From Bacteroidales bacterium UBA3844 (GTDB taxonomy: Bacteria; Bacteroidota; Bacteroidia; Bacteroidales; Paludibacteraceae), in contig DGHQ01000004.1 of assembly GCA_002392915.1 (NCBI GenBank), positions 60,306-124,305 on the forward strand: 64,000 bases of DNA, read 5' to 3'. This document shows, piece after piece, positions 8,284 through 18,001 of the stretch; the first letter of the stretch is position 1; each line of letters starts with the position of its first letter. A program made the position numbers and the translations under genes. The notes beneath the pieces were generated by a model, which saw only the letters and a program-made list of their open reading frames with translations, was not told the origin of the DNA and made no database searches.

Positions 8284-9615
8284 ATGAAAATTGTTATTGC
8301 TGGTGCAGGTGCCGTGGGTGGACATTTGGCAAAATTGTTGTCAAGAGAGAATCACGACATCACACTTATCGACGACGATCCAACAAGATTAAGGAGCTTG
8401 GAAAACTCCTACGACTTGAGTGTGCTCGAAGGTTCGGCAACATCTCTTACCATCCTTCGAAACGCAGGTGTGGACGAAGCCGACCTGTTTGTCGGAGTAA
8501 CCAAAAATGAGAGTCAAAATCTTAATGCCTGCATCTTAGCTCATGAACTTGGAGCTAAAAAGACTGTTGCCCGTATAGATAGCGAGGACTTGATGGAGCA
8601 CGAAAACAGAGCCCTGCTTGCCAAACTTGGAGTGGAAAAACTGATCTATCCAGAGCTGTTGGCGGCTGAGGAAATCGCACAGTCTATCCGCCAAAGTTGG
8701 GTGAGACAGTGGATTGACTTCAATGGAGGCAAACTTCTTGTGCTTGCCGTGAAAGTGAGAGACAATGCCCCAATCGTCAACAAACGACTGATGGATTTGA
8801 AAGGCAGCCAAAACTACCGTATCGTAACCATCAAGCGTGAAGAGGAGACCATCATCCCTGGCGGTCATACTGAAATACTTGCTGGTGATGTCGTCTACTT
8901 CATCACTACGCCCGACTATATCGACGATGTCCGCAAACAAGCAGGGAAAAAGCTTTACACTGTGAAAGACATGATAGTCATGGGTGGAGGTAAAATCGCT
9001 GTCAAAACCGTTCAGGAGCTCAACGGAGTCAACATAAAAATGTTTGAGAAAGACGAGAAAAAAGTCAGAAAACTGATAGAGCAAGAGATCGGCAATGCCC
9101 TTGTATTGCAGGGAGACGCCACCGATATTGAGCTACTTAAAGAAGAGAACATTGACGACGCGGATGCCTTCGTCGCGCTTACTGATAATTCCGAGGCAAA
9201 TATTCTTGCATGCCTTGCCGCACGTCGACACGGAGTGCAGAAAATCGTGGCCGAGGTTGAAAATGTCGACTATATTCCACTGGCAGAGCGAATGGATATC
9301 GGCGTGATCATCAACAAAATGGAGATCGCCGCCACATATATCTACCGTCTGTCTCTAAGTTCAGACATACGCAAAGTCAAGCGAATGAGTTATGCTGACG
9401 CTGAAATCGTGGAACTGACAGCAAAAGAAGGGTCTAAAATCACAAAGGGTTTCGTAAAAGACCTCAATCTGCCAATGAACATGTTCATCGGAGGCGTAAT
9501 CAGAAACGGAGAAAGCTTCATCGTCAACGGTATGTCGGAAATATTCGCTGGCGACAAAGTGGTGGTATTCTGTTTGAAATCAAGCATCAAACGTTTGAGC
9601 GAACTATTCAACTAA
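8284..9615 (+). CDS. trkA: Trk potassium uptake regulatory protein TrkA
   Basis: 443 aa. Two RCK (TrkA-N plus TrkA-C) units stand in tandem. The first has the Rossmann glycine motif MKIVIAGAGAVGGHLAK and the acidic VTLIDDD-like strand end; the second begins near residue 228 (MIVMGGGKIAVKTVQEL) with ALVLQGDATD. TrkA binds NAD(H)/ATP on the cytoplasmic side and gates the TrkH potassium channel. It stands directly before trkH with one base between stop and start, which fixes the pairing. Confidence 0.92.
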   Translation: MKIVIAGAGAVGGHLAKLLSRENHDITLIDDDPTRLRSLENSYDLSVLEGSATSLTILRNAGVDEADLFVGVTKNESQNLNACILAHELGAKKTVARIDSEDLMEHENRALLAKLGVEKLIYPELLAAEEIAQSIRQSWVRQWIDFNGGKLLVLAVKVRDNAPIVNKRLMDLKGSQNYRIVTIKREEETIIPGGHTEILAGDVVYFITTPDYIDDVRKQAGKKLYTVKDMIVMGGGKIAVKTVQELNGVNIKMFEKDEKKVRKLIEQEIGNALVLQGDATDIELLKEENIDDADAFVALTDNSEANILACLAARRHGVQKIVAEVENVDYIPLAERMDIGVIINKMEIAATYIYRLSLSSDIRKVKRMSYADAEIVELTAKEGSKITKGFVKDLNLPMNMFIGGVIRNGESFIVNGMSEIFAGDKVVVFCLKSSIKRLSELFN

Positions 9616-9616
9616 G

Positions 9617-11098
9617 ATGAAGAAATCACTGATCGACAAAAAAGCGGTAGCTCTGACACTCGGCTCATTATTGGCATTCGAAGCATTCTTCCTGCTGATA
9701 TGTTTGGTCGTGTCTGTATGCTACGGAGAAAGTGACATCTTTCCGCTTGCCATCACAACGGCAATCACCGCTGCGATCGGAATCTACAGCATATCCGTCT
9801 CACGTAAAAAAAGAGGTGAGACCGATATCAAATTGGGACGACGCGAGGGTTATCTTATCGTATCCCTCGTATGGGTGGTGTTCTCCCTGTTCGGTGCTCT
9901 TCCCTACTACATAGGTGGCTATACAGAGTCGTTCACGGACGCATATTTTGAGACAATCTCAGGATTCTCCACCACCGGAGCCACCATCTTCACAAACGTG
10001 GAAACACTTCCACACGGAATAGCGCTATGGCGTTCCACAACACAGTGGGTGGGAGGAATGGGTATCATCGTATTGTCACTCGCCATCCTTCCTTTCTTGG
10101 GAGTCGGCGGAATGCAGCTGTACATTGCCGAAGTCACAGGTCCGACCAAAGACAAACTGACACCTCGCGTGATGCAGACAGCCCAGATGCTGTATGGCGC
10201 ATATATCGCCATCACTGTGTCGGAAGTCATTCTATTCTGCATCGGAGGCATGGACATTTTCGATTCTATCTGCCATGCTATGACCACCATTTCGACAGGA
10301 GGGTTCTCCACTAAAAATGACGGTATAGTCTTTTGGCACTCACCACTTTTGGAATATTTCGTATGCTTCTATATGGTGTTGGCAGGAGTGAACTTCATGG
10401 TGACATTCACACTTTTAAAAGGTGATTTCACCAGAGCCAGAAACAGTGAAGAATTCAACATCTATATGATTCTCAACATCGTGATGACGTTTTTAGTGTT
10501 CGGAGGACTGCTCTACACAAACCGAAACACCATGATTGATACGGAAGACACATTCCGTACCGCCCTCTTTGAGTCGACGGCATTGGTCTCAGGCACAGGT
10601 TTTGTCTACACTGATATCAGCCAATGGCACCCGTTCATCTGGGGAATTCTATTCATCTGTATGATTATTGGAGGTAGCGCGGGAAGTGCAAGTGGAGGAA
10701 TAAAGATAATGAGAGTGCTGCTGCTTGTGAAAAACAGTTATCTAGAATTCAAGCGTCTGCTGCATCCGCAAGCAATCATACCAGTGAAGCTGAATAAAAA
10801 AGTGGTGACAGAAAAAATCATCACCAACATTCTCGCATACGTGGTGATATTTTCCGGAATATGTCTGATAAGCATCATCATATTCATGTTGTTTGGCAAC
10901 GAATTCACAGAATCAGCAGGTATGGCAATCTCTTGTTTGAGCAATGTCGGACCGGGACTGGCATCACAGACAAACGGAATTTTCGCTCTACAGGACGATT
11001 TCATAAAATGGTTTATGGGCTTGCTTATGCTCATCGGCCGACTTGAAATATTCACAGTGTTGTTCATCCTTACACCTGTGTTCTGGAAAAAGAGCTGA
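9617..11098 (+). CDS. trkH: Trk potassium transporter, membrane subunit TrkH
   Basis: 493 aa, polytopic. Filter-like segments recur: ETISGFSTTGATIF, HAMTTISTGGFSTKND, ESTALVSGTGF and SCLSNVGPG, the four degenerate pore loops of the SKT superfamily. RSTTQWVGGMGIIVLSLAIL is characteristic of TrkH. It imports potassium across the inner membrane with TrkA. Length is normal. Confidence 0.93.
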   Translation: MKKSLIDKKAVALTLGSLLAFEAFFLLICLVVSVCYGESDIFPLAITTAITAAIGIYSISVSRKKRGETDIKLGRREGYLIVSLVWVVFSLFGALPYYIGGYTESFTDAYFETISGFSTTGATIFTNVETLPHGIALWRSTTQWVGGMGIIVLSLAILPFLGVGGMQLYIAEVTGPTKDKLTPRVMQTAQMLYGAYIAITVSEVILFCIGGMDIFDSICHAMTTISTGGFSTKNDGIVFWHSPLLEYFVCFYMVLAGVNFMVTFTLLKGDFTRARNSEEFNIYMILNIVMTFLVFGGLLYTNRNTMIDTEDTFRTALFESTALVSGTGFVYTDISQWHPFIWGILFICMIIGGSAGSASGGIKIMRVLLLVKNSYLEFKRLLHPQAIIPVKLNKKVVTEKIITNILAYVVIFSGICLISIIIFMLFGNEFTESAGMAISCLSNVGPGLASQTNGIFALQDDFIKWFMGLLMLIGRLEIFTVLFILTPVFWKKS

Positions 11099-11118
11099 TT
11101 AATACTAATTATACAACC

Positions 11119-11526
11119 ATGGCAATTTCAAAAAAAGATTACATATTTGAGGAGAAATTCAAGGTGCGTGACTATGAGTGTGACCTGCAGGGAATCGTCA
11201 ACAATGCTAATTACCAGCATTATACGGAGCATGCATGCCATGAGTTTTTTCTATCACGAGGCGTCAGTTTTGCCGATCTGCACGACAAAGGCATAGATCT
11301 GGTTGTATCCAAAATCAGCATTGAATACAAGAAATCTCTGAGAAGCGGGGATGAATTTGTCTGCCGACTATATATGGAAAAAGAAGGCATCAGATACGTC
11401 TACTATCAGGATATCTACCGTCTTGCGGACAACGCTTTGTGCGCAAAGACAAAAACCGAAACTGTATGCGTGGTCGATGGCAGACCAGCAATGTCATGTT
11501 CGGAATTGGATAAACTCTTAAAATGA
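11119..11526 (+). CDS. Acyl-CoA thioesterase (4HBT/YbgC-type), copy 1
   Basis: 135 aa hotdog-fold thioesterase with YECDLQGIVNNANYQHYTEH (catalytic Asp region). It is a tandem paralogue of the next gene; by hand count 111 of 135 residues agree. The family motif normally reads HAR after the glutamate; this copy has HAC (Cys at residue 40), so the usual Arg is missing here but present in copy 2. It is predicted to hydrolyse short or aromatic acyl-CoAs in the cytoplasm. It starts 20 bases after trkH and may be read through from it. Confidence 0.8.
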   Translation: MAISKKDYIFEEKFKVRDYECDLQGIVNNANYQHYTEHACHEFFLSRGVSFADLHDKGIDLVVSKISIEYKKSLRSGDEFVCRLYMEKEGIRYVYYQDIYRLADNALCAKTKTETVCVVDGRPAMSCSELDKLLK

Positions 11527-11574
11527 GAAGCTGTATTTAGAAATTGCTTAAATTAAAAAATAAGACATACGACT

Positions 11575-11982
11575 ATGGCAATAGTAAAAAAAGATTACAT
11601 ATTTGAGGTGAAGTTCAAAGTGCGCGACTACGAGTGCGACCTACAGGGAATCGTAAACAATGCTAATTACCAACATTATACAGAACATGCACGTCACGAA
11701 TTTCTTCTGTCACGCGGAATCAGTTTCGCCGAGCTTCACGACAAAGGAATAGATGCAGTGGTAACAAAGATCAGCATCGAGTACAAAAAATCTTTGAAGA
11801 GTGGAGATGAATTCGCATGCCGTCTATACGTAGAGAAAGAGGGCATCAGATATATATTCTATCAGGACATCTACCGTCTTGCCGACAATGCTTTGTGTGC
11901 TAAAGCAAAAGTTGAATCCGCATGTGTGATCAATGGAAAGTTGGCAACATCATGTCCGGAACTAGATGTACTTTTAAAATAA
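11575..11982 (+). CDS. Acyl-CoA thioesterase (4HBT/YbgC-type), copy 2
   Basis: 135 aa, about 82% identical by hand count to copy 1, and 48 bases downstream of it. It retains the canonical EHARHEF motif. The same predicted role in acyl-CoA hydrolysis applies. The pair is a recent tandem duplication in which this copy looks the more conventional one. Confidence 0.82.
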   Translation: MAIVKKDYIFEVKFKVRDYECDLQGIVNNANYQHYTEHARHEFLLSRGISFAELHDKGIDAVVTKISIEYKKSLKSGDEFACRLYVEKEGIRYIFYQDIYRLADNALCAKAKVESACVINGKLATSCPELDVLLK

Positions 11983-12013
11983 CGACTGATAAAAATCGAC
12001 AAACAAAAGAACT

Positions 12014-12649
12014 GTGAGACTATATTTTGACTTACTCACCACATTCCTAAAAATAGGAAGTTTCACCCTTGGAGGCGGATACGCAATGCTCGCCCTCGTA
12101 GAGCAGGCCGTAGTCAGACAAAAAAAATGGATTGACGAGGATGAATTCTGGAAAATGATCACCATAGTGCAGTCATTGCCTGGAGTGTTTGCCGTCAACA
12201 CTGCCCTCTATGTAGGCTATAGAATCGCAGGAAAAGCAGGAGCCGCAGTGTCATTCCTTGGAGCAGTGCTTCCATCGTTGATAATCATTGGAGCCATAAG
12301 CACCTGTTTCCAGGAATTCAGAGAAAACGAGACTGTGATGAAAATTTTCGCTGGCATTCGTCCATGCGTGGTAGCGCTTATCCTTGCACCATCGGTCAAA
12401 ATGTTCATCAAATCCAAATTGTCATGGAAATTCCTGCCAATCCCTATTTTGGTTGCAGCAGCTGTAGTATTCTTAAAAATGTCTCCCGTCTACATTATTA
12501 TGGCTACGATCATCTTCACTATAGCTTGGGAATATTGGAAATTCAAGGACATCGACAATAAAGAGATCGGCAAAGACAATCACGATGAATCAGACGATGA
12601 CGATGAGAAAAACGTGGAGTTCATTTCATCAAAGAAAGAAAACGATTAA
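12014..12649 (+). CDS. Chromate transporter (ChrA half), subunit 1
   Basis: 211 aa from GTG 12014. It carries the ChrA half motif FLKIGSFTLGGGYAMLALVEQ followed by SLPGVFAVNTALYVGYRIAG, and about five hydrophobic helices. Short-chain CHR proteins work as pairs of oppositely oriented halves that together match full-length ChrA, an inner-membrane anion (chromate/sulfate) exporter. A highly acidic tail (DDDDEK) ends the protein. Its partner starts 18 bases downstream. Substrate is not proven for this pair. Confidence 0.8.
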   Translation: MRLYFDLLTTFLKIGSFTLGGGYAMLALVEQAVVRQKKWIDEDEFWKMITIVQSLPGVFAVNTALYVGYRIAGKAGAAVSFLGAVLPSLIIIGAISTCFQEFRENETVMKIFAGIRPCVVALILAPSVKMFIKSKLSWKFLPIPILVAAAVVFLKMSPVYIIMATIIFTIAWEYWKFKDIDNKEIGKDNHDESDDDDEKNVEFISSKKEND

Positions 12650-12667
12650 AATCAAGAAACTGAAGAA

Positions 12668-13198
12668 ATGGATATAATAATGTATTTGAAACTATTCTGG
12701 AGTTTCTTCAAAATCGGACTGTTCGGTTTTGGTGGTGGATACGGAATGATCTCCATGATCCAATTTGATGTAGTAGACAAAAACGGATGGATGACAAACA
12801 GTGAGTTTGCTGACATTCTCGCGCTATCGCAAATGACACCCGGTCCGATATCAATAAATTGCGCCACATATATCGGCTATAACCAAGGAGGCATAATAGG
12901 AGCCATATTCACAACCTTCGCATTATGTTTGCCTACAATACTTTTAATGGCAATAGTAATCACGTGGCTGTTCAAGAACAAAGAGAACCACTACGTCAAA
13001 GCACTGCTGTCGTCGCTCAATCCCATCGTCGTCGGATTGATTTTTTCTGCCGGAGTGCTTATGATGAACAAGGAGAATTTCGTCGGGTTTGAAAGCGTAA
13101 TAGTGTGTGCGATAGTTTTTGTAGCCACATTCTTTTTCAAAGTCAACCCGATATATCTGATTATAATGAGCGGAATCTTCGGATATTTCTATTATTAA
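12668..13198 (+). CDS. Chromate transporter (ChrA half), subunit 2
   Basis: 176 aa. Matching half motif FFKIGLFGFGGGYGMISMIQ and SQMTPGPISINCATYIGYNQ, followed by hydrophobic helices. It forms the second half of the split CHR pair. Confidence 0.8.
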   Translation: MDIIMYLKLFWSFFKIGLFGFGGGYGMISMIQFDVVDKNGWMTNSEFADILALSQMTPGPISINCATYIGYNQGGIIGAIFTTFALCLPTILLMAIVITWLFKNKENHYVKALLSSLNPIVVGLIFSAGVLMMNKENFVGFESVIVCAIVFVATFFFKVNPIYLIIMSGIFGYFYY

Positions 13199-13224
13199 AT
13201 GCAAAATCATTCCTAAAAGTTTAT

Positions 13225-13232
13225 TATTTTTG
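13225..13232 (+). promoter_or_regulatory. -7 element of the dapA promoter
   Basis: TATTTTTG, 34 bases upstream of ATG 13267. It supports that start over upstream in-frame codons inside the chromate-transporter gene. Confidence 0.6.
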
Positions 13233-13266
13233 CAACATCAGTACTTTAGAAGAAAACAAAAAAACG

Positions 13267-14160
13267 ATGGATACATTTACGTTACAAGGTTCAATTGCTG
13301 CATTGGTCACGCCGTTTAATAGCGACGGATCAATCGACTACGCATCTTATGATGCACTTTTGGACTTTCATTTGGAGAATGGCACGTCAGGTGTCGTAGT
13401 GTGTGGAACAACAGGTGAGACTCCAACATTGAGCGAGAAAGAAGACGCTCAGATGTTCGAGCACACAATGAAACGTATCGGTGGCAAAATGACTGTGATC
13501 GCCGGCACAGGCAGCAACAGCACAGCTTCATGCATCAGCTACACAAAAAACGCAGCATCCTCAGGTGTTGATGCTGTTTTGGTGGTCGGTCCATACTACA
13601 ACAAGCCAACAGTAGAAGGCATGTACCTCCACTTTGCCGAACTAGCAAACAATGTAAATCTTCCGATTATCCTATATAATGTGCCAGGACGTACAGGGTC
13701 AGCAATCAAACCAGCCACTGTATTCCGTCTTGCCAACGACTTTGAAAACATCGTCGGAATCAAGGAGGCAAGTGGAAACATCGGAGTAATCGAGAATCTT
13801 GTAGAAGGAAGAAAAAAAGGATTCAAGATATATTCTGGCGACGACGGAACATCTATGATTTCCAATTTGTTAGGAGCCGACGGATGTATCTCTGTAGCTT
13901 GCAACATCATTCCTAAAGAGTTTGCCAAAATGATGGAGTTGTCTCTTGCAGGCAAGGCAGCGGAGGCATGTGAAATCCACTATAAATACCGTCATTTGAT
14001 GGATCTTCTTTTCGTTGAGAGCAATCCAATCCCAGTGAAGGCAGCGTTGGCAGCAATGGGTATGATGAAAGAAGAGTACCGTCTTCCTCTATGCAAGATG
14101 GCTAATGAAAACAAGGCTTTGCTTCTTGCCGAAATGAAGAAGTTGGGCTTAATCAAATAA
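13267..14160 (+). CDS. dapA: 4-hydroxy-tetrahydrodipicolinate synthase
   Basis: 297 aa, normal for DapA. TIM-barrel aldolase of the NAL family: GSIAALVTPF at the N-terminus, CGTTGETPTLSEKE (substrate-carboxylate loop), PYYNKPT, LYNVPGRTG with catalytic Tyr137, and VGIKEASGN with Schiff-base Lys166. It condenses pyruvate with aspartate semialdehyde, the first committed step of the diaminopimelate/lysine pathway, in the cytoplasm. The frame is open upstream to 13105, but the promoter and homology place the start at 13267. Confidence 0.95.
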   Translation: MDTFTLQGSIAALVTPFNSDGSIDYASYDALLDFHLENGTSGVVVCGTTGETPTLSEKEDAQMFEHTMKRIGGKMTVIAGTGSNSTASCISYTKNAASSGVDAVLVVGPYYNKPTVEGMYLHFAELANNVNLPIILYNVPGRTGSAIKPATVFRLANDFENIVGIKEASGNIGVIENLVEGRKKGFKIYSGDDGTSMISNLLGADGCISVACNIIPKEFAKMMELSLAGKAAEACEIHYKYRHLMDLLFVESNPIPVKAALAAMGMMKEEYRLPLCKMANENKALLLAEMKKLGLIK

Positions 14161-14164
14161 TAAG

Positions 14165-14791
14165 ATGAAACTATTCCTGTCGACGTTGCTCTTGATGCTG
14201 CTTTTTTCATGCTGTTGCAATGAAAAAACAAATGTCGATAGGCCGACAAATAAAATTGATTCAATTGGTGTACTCTGGGAAAGAGTACACCATTGTTCTA
14301 AATTAGAGGTGGCAGAATACACCGTGCTCAAAACAGTTTCGTTTGACGATAAAAGCCAACTAAAACTTTTTGGATACAGCACTCCTCTGCCCGGAGAAAA
14401 AAGGCTGATGATTCCGATTGAAGTGAAAATGAAAATCACTGTAGATCTCGGATTCGTGACCAGAGATGACATCTACACAACCGACACCACAATCAACCTC
14501 ACCCTACCCGCTCCTAAGATTGAAATAACAAGCACAAAAATCGACCACGAAAAGTCACAAGAATCTGTATCATGGTTCAGATCAAACTTTACAGAACAAG
14601 AACGTGAGAATTTCATGAAACAAGGTATCGAAGAGGTCAAAAAAAACATTTCTTACTTAGAAATCAACAATTTAGCTAAAAGCAACACTGAAAATGTGCT
14701 ACAACCAATTCTTCTTAACATTGGGTATAAAAAGCGTCTGAATGTGACATTCAAAAATTCAGAAATAAAATCACCTAACTTCAAAGATTAA
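14165..14791 (+). CDS. DUF4230 family lipoprotein
   Basis: 208 aa. The N-terminus MKLFLSTLLLMLLFSCC carries a type-II signal with lipobox Cys. The body matches DUF4230: LEVAEYTVLKTVSFDD, later KITVDLGFVTRDD and LPAPKIEI, and a C-terminal NVTF strand. The function of the family is unknown; it is probably membrane-tethered in the periplasm. It starts four bases after dapA. Confidence 0.7.
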   Translation: MKLFLSTLLLMLLFSCCCNEKTNVDRPTNKIDSIGVLWERVHHCSKLEVAEYTVLKTVSFDDKSQLKLFGYSTPLPGEKRLMIPIEVKMKITVDLGFVTRDDIYTTDTTINLTLPAPKIEITSTKIDHEKSQESVSWFRSNFTEQERENFMKQGIEEVKKNISYLEINNLAKSNTENVLQPILLNIGYKKRLNVTFKNSEIKSPNFKD

Positions 14792-14796
14792 TTTTT

Positions 14797-14825
14797 CGTC
14801 TTAAAGACGCTACCGAGCAAAGCGA
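14797..14825 (+). repeat. 29-bp dispersed module (copy 1 of 2)
   Basis: Two small hairpins in a row: CGTCTTAAAGACG and CGCTACCGAGCAAAGCG. 28 of 29 bases match 31534-31562. It stands directly after the DUF4230 gene and may also act as its weak terminator. Confidence 0.7.
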
Positions 14826-14980
14826 GTGTGACCCGTGACGAAGTATAGAGATAATGTGACGATGAAACAAAAGTTTTGCCTGAAAGACAACCATAAGTAC
14901 CGCTTTTTCGTCTCTTATCCTCAAAAAAGTAAAAGACTTTATCTTAAAAACTCAGAATCTCTGTGTTTATTCTATCTACA

Positions 14981-15041
14981 TGCACTCATCTTCGGCTCAT
15001 ACTTTTGAAGGGGATAAGGCATTCCTTCCTTAACAATCCCC
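14981..15041 (+). repeat. Dispersed palindromic repeat, family 1, copy A
   Basis: Member of a family of about 60 bp seen also at 42401-42460 (same orientation) and, inverted, at 56434-56493 and 59061-59116. Shared landmarks are CTTCGGCTC, a G-rich run and CCTTAACAATCC. Similarity to copy B extends upstream to about 14900. The rest of the 394-bp gap (14792-15185) holds the 29-bp module and the ftsK promoter only. Confidence 0.7.
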
Positions 15042-15150
15042 GACTCTATAATCAAATTTTTGAATTAAGTCTGAACAGATTCTTAAAATGCTTCTTAAAA
15101 ATTTAAACAGATTCTAAAATCAATGACGTTGTTTGTTGTTGATTTTTTTC

Positions 15151-15158
15151 TAATTTTG
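15151..15158 (+). promoter_or_regulatory. -7 element of the ftsK promoter
   Basis: TAATTTTG, 27 bases upstream of the start, with TTG-rich sequence around the expected -33 position. Confidence 0.6.
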
Positions 15159-15185
15159 TAGAACTTATCAAAGAGACTTATTTAC

Positions 15186-17777
15186 ATGACGAGCAAAAAG
15201 GAACCTGTAGAAGGAGAAAAAAAAGAGACCTTCATCTCAAAATTAAAGACACGCATCAAAAATAGCGTGACCAATAGCAACACAAAAATTTGTGTTGGTA
15301 TATTCCTGCTAGTGCTATGCCTATACGTAACTGTGGCATACATCAATTTCTTTTTCACAAGTTCCACCGACGCCAGTTTGATAGAGACTGGAATATCTCC
15401 TACTCAAGATGCAGAAGACGGTGCACTTAACGCATCAGGTTTTTCCGGAGCTGTCATTGCCGATTTCATGGTCAACAAGACATTCGGAGTGTCATCGTTC
15501 TGTATCATCATCGTGTTGTGGTGCATAGGAATGAAGATTTTGACATCATTTAAATTGAAAATCGGCAGAATAGTCGGCAACAGTCTGTTCTGGATGCTAT
15601 GGATTTCACTTTTGCTCGGACTTGTCTGCACCCCTTTTTCCGATAACAGTTCAATCTACTGGGGAGGTCTGCACGGACAAACAGTAGCAACAACGCTAAA
15701 CACATACATCGGAGTGTTTGGAACTACGCTCGTTTTAATCACCACATTGGCGATGTTCCTTACTTTGATGTATCCAGAACTGGTTGAAAAAGTCAAAAAC
15801 TACTTTGTCAGGAAGGACGAACTATCAGCTGTCGACGGAGAAGAAAAGACCGACGACAACAAAGCGAACAGTGAAAATTCAGAGTCTACTACCCCATCTT
15901 CGGAAGCAGACCCATCTGAATCAGAATCTGATGAGTCAAAGACTGAAAATACTGAGGTAAAAACAGACGCTAAAGACGTTAAAGAAGAGGCTATAGAAGT
16001 CCATACGCCTGACAACATTGAACTTAAAAAAGAGCCAGCTGCAACGCCTGTTGAGAAAGCAGAAGAAAAGACAGACGACAATACAGACGGAGGATTCAAG
16101 GTAAAAATCAATGATGACGACGATGATCTTCCTTTCAACCATGAGCCTAACGCTGTTCAAAACGCAACGTCTTCAAATGAACAACCAGAACCTCCTGCAG
16201 AACAAGAGATGCCAGTTTCGATATTTGAGGAAGAGAATTCCGTACAACTTGAGCCAATAAACCCAAGATTGGAATTGCCTCATTACAAATTTCCGCCAAT
16301 AGAGCTTTTAAAAGAATATCCAAACAACAAAATCGAAGCTAACGAGGAAGAGCTTAACGACAACCAGCAACGAATCACCACAGCACTCCGAACATACGGT
16401 GTTGAAGTGACAAGCATAGAAGCTCAGCTCGGACCGACCGTCACTCTTTATGAGATCACGTTGGCTCCGGGAATCCGTATATCTAAAGTGCAGAGTCTGA
16501 ACAAGGATATCGCAATGAGCCTGAAAGCGGAAGGTGTGCGTATCATCGCCCCTATCCCAGGCAAGGGAACAATAGGTATTGAAGTGCCAAACCAGAAGAA
16601 ACTAATTGTGCCAATGCACGACATGGTGGCAAGCAAAAAATACCAGACAAACACGATGGAACTTCCTATCATCCTTGGAAAAACCATCACCAACAACAAT
16701 TATATGATCGACCTTGCCAAATGTCCGCACGTGATCTGTGCAGGAGCGACAGGACAAGGAAAATCAGTTGCGTTGAACGCAGTGCTGATGTCGCTATTGT
16801 ATAAGAAACACCCGTCTGAACTAAAGCTTGTACTTGTCGACCCAAAGACAGTAGAGTTCTCAATGTACGCTCCCCTATTAAAGCATTATCTTGCAAAAAT
16901 GCCAGGGGAAAACGATGCTATCATCACCGACGTCACCAAAGTGGTGGCAGCGATGAACAGTCTTTGCGTGGAAATGGAAAACCGCTACGAACTACTGAAA
17001 AAAGCAAAAGTAAGAAACATCATCGAATACAACGATAAATATAAAGAACGTCGTCTGAATCCAGAAAACGGACACCACTTCCTACCATATATCGTAGTGA
17101 TAATCGATGAGTTTGCCGACCTTATCATGCAGGTTGGAAAAGACATAGAGACACCAGTGGCACGACTTGCGCAAAAAGCCCGTGCGATTGGAATCCATGT
17201 GATCCTTGCGACACAACGTCCGTCTGTAAACGTCATCACAGGTCTGATCAAGTCAAACTTCCCTGTACGTTTTGCATGTAAGACAGCACAGGCCATCGAC
17301 TCTAAGACGATCCTCGACTGCACTGGAGCGGAGACCCTTATCGGACGAGGAGATATGCTTATCCTGTCGAACGGAAACCTTGAACGTGTGCAGTGTGCGT
17401 TTGTGGACACTCCAGAAGTGGAAGCAATCAACGACTATATCCAAGCACAGGAAGGATATCTCGAACCGTATGAACTGCCAGAATATGTGGATCCGAATGT
17501 AGAGTCAGCAGAAGATAAAGGTATCGACCTACGCAACCGTGATCCATTCTTCGAAGAGGCCGCACGACTGATTGTAGGCTCCGGACAAGGCTCAACATCA
17601 ATGTTGCAGAGAAAATTCAGTTTAGGCTACAACCGTTCCGGACGTTTGATGGACCAATTGGAAGTTGCAGGAATAGTAGGACCTCAAGTAGGAAGCAAAC
17701 CAAGAGAGGTATACATCAACGATCTTGACACACTTGAGATGGTATTGCAAAACATCAACAGCAATAATCCAAGATAG
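15186..17777 (+). CDS. ftsK: DNA translocase FtsK/SpoIIIE family
   Basis: 863 aa. About four N-terminal transmembrane helices (residues 35-205) are followed by a long acidic, low-complexity linker (about 215-350). The motor follows: an alpha subdomain with LGPTVTLYEITLAPGIRISK, Walker A GATGQGKSVALN, Walker B IVVIIDEFADLI and VILATQRPSV. A C-terminal gamma winged helix (STSMLQRKFSLGYNRSGRLM) recognises KOPS-like sequences. It pumps chromosome dimers through the division septum and activates XerCD. It is monocistronic, between its own promoter and terminator. Confidence 0.93.
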   Translation: MTSKKEPVEGEKKETFISKLKTRIKNSVTNSNTKICVGIFLLVLCLYVTVAYINFFFTSSTDASLIETGISPTQDAEDGALNASGFSGAVIADFMVNKTFGVSSFCIIIVLWCIGMKILTSFKLKIGRIVGNSLFWMLWISLLLGLVCTPFSDNSSIYWGGLHGQTVATTLNTYIGVFGTTLVLITTLAMFLTLMYPELVEKVKNYFVRKDELSAVDGEEKTDDNKANSENSESTTPSSEADPSESESDESKTENTEVKTDAKDVKEEAIEVHTPDNIELKKEPAATPVEKAEEKTDDNTDGGFKVKINDDDDDLPFNHEPNAVQNATSSNEQPEPPAEQEMPVSIFEEENSVQLEPINPRLELPHYKFPPIELLKEYPNNKIEANEEELNDNQQRITTALRTYGVEVTSIEAQLGPTVTLYEITLAPGIRISKVQSLNKDIAMSLKAEGVRIIAPIPGKGTIGIEVPNQKKLIVPMHDMVASKKYQTNTMELPIILGKTITNNNYMIDLAKCPHVICAGATGQGKSVALNAVLMSLLYKKHPSELKLVLVDPKTVEFSMYAPLLKHYLAKMPGENDAIITDVTKVVAAMNSLCVEMENRYELLKKAKVRNIIEYNDKYKERRLNPENGHHFLPYIVVIIDEFADLIMQVGKDIETPVARLAQKARAIGIHVILATQRPSVNVITGLIKSNFPVRFACKTAQAIDSKTILDCTGAETLIGRGDMLILSNGNLERVQCAFVDTPEVEAINDYIQAQEGYLEPYELPEYVDPNVESAEDKGIDLRNRDPFFEEAARLIVGSGQGSTSMLQRKFSLGYNRSGRLMDQLEVAGIVGPQVGSKPREVYINDLDTLEMVLQNINSNNPR

Positions 17778-17819
17778 CGGATGGCGAAAGTATAGAGGTT
17801 ATTAATTTATCATAAAAAT

Positions 17820-17853
17820 AGCAAAGACGATGGTGTTTTCCGTCGTCTTTGCT
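17820..17853 (+). terminator. Intrinsic terminator of ftsK
   Basis: An 11-bp stem (17820-17830 with 17843-17853) followed by ATTTTTTT. Confidence 0.88.
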
Positions 17854-17959
17854 ATTTTTTTCACTCCAAGCCAACAAACATCCATTCCATCGTAGAAATC
17901 AATCTTCAATCAAAATCAATATTTTAATATTTGTAGTTTTTCATTACAAATTATTTTGA

Positions 17960-17967
17960 TATATTTG
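17960..17967 (+). promoter_or_regulatory. -7 element of the HU / HU-LysM operon
   Basis: TATATTTG, 34 bases before the HU start. A short inverted repeat (AAGTGG 17969-17974 with CCACTT 17983-17988) overlaps the expected transcription start and could be a 5' hairpin or operator. Confidence 0.6.
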
Positions 17968-18001
17968 CAAGTGGTAATAATGCCACTTATGAAAGACAAC
18001 T

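Noticed and set aside
13105..13266. 54-codon N-terminal extension of DapA
   Set aside because: It overlaps the chromate-transporter gene in another frame and lies upstream of the dapA promoter.
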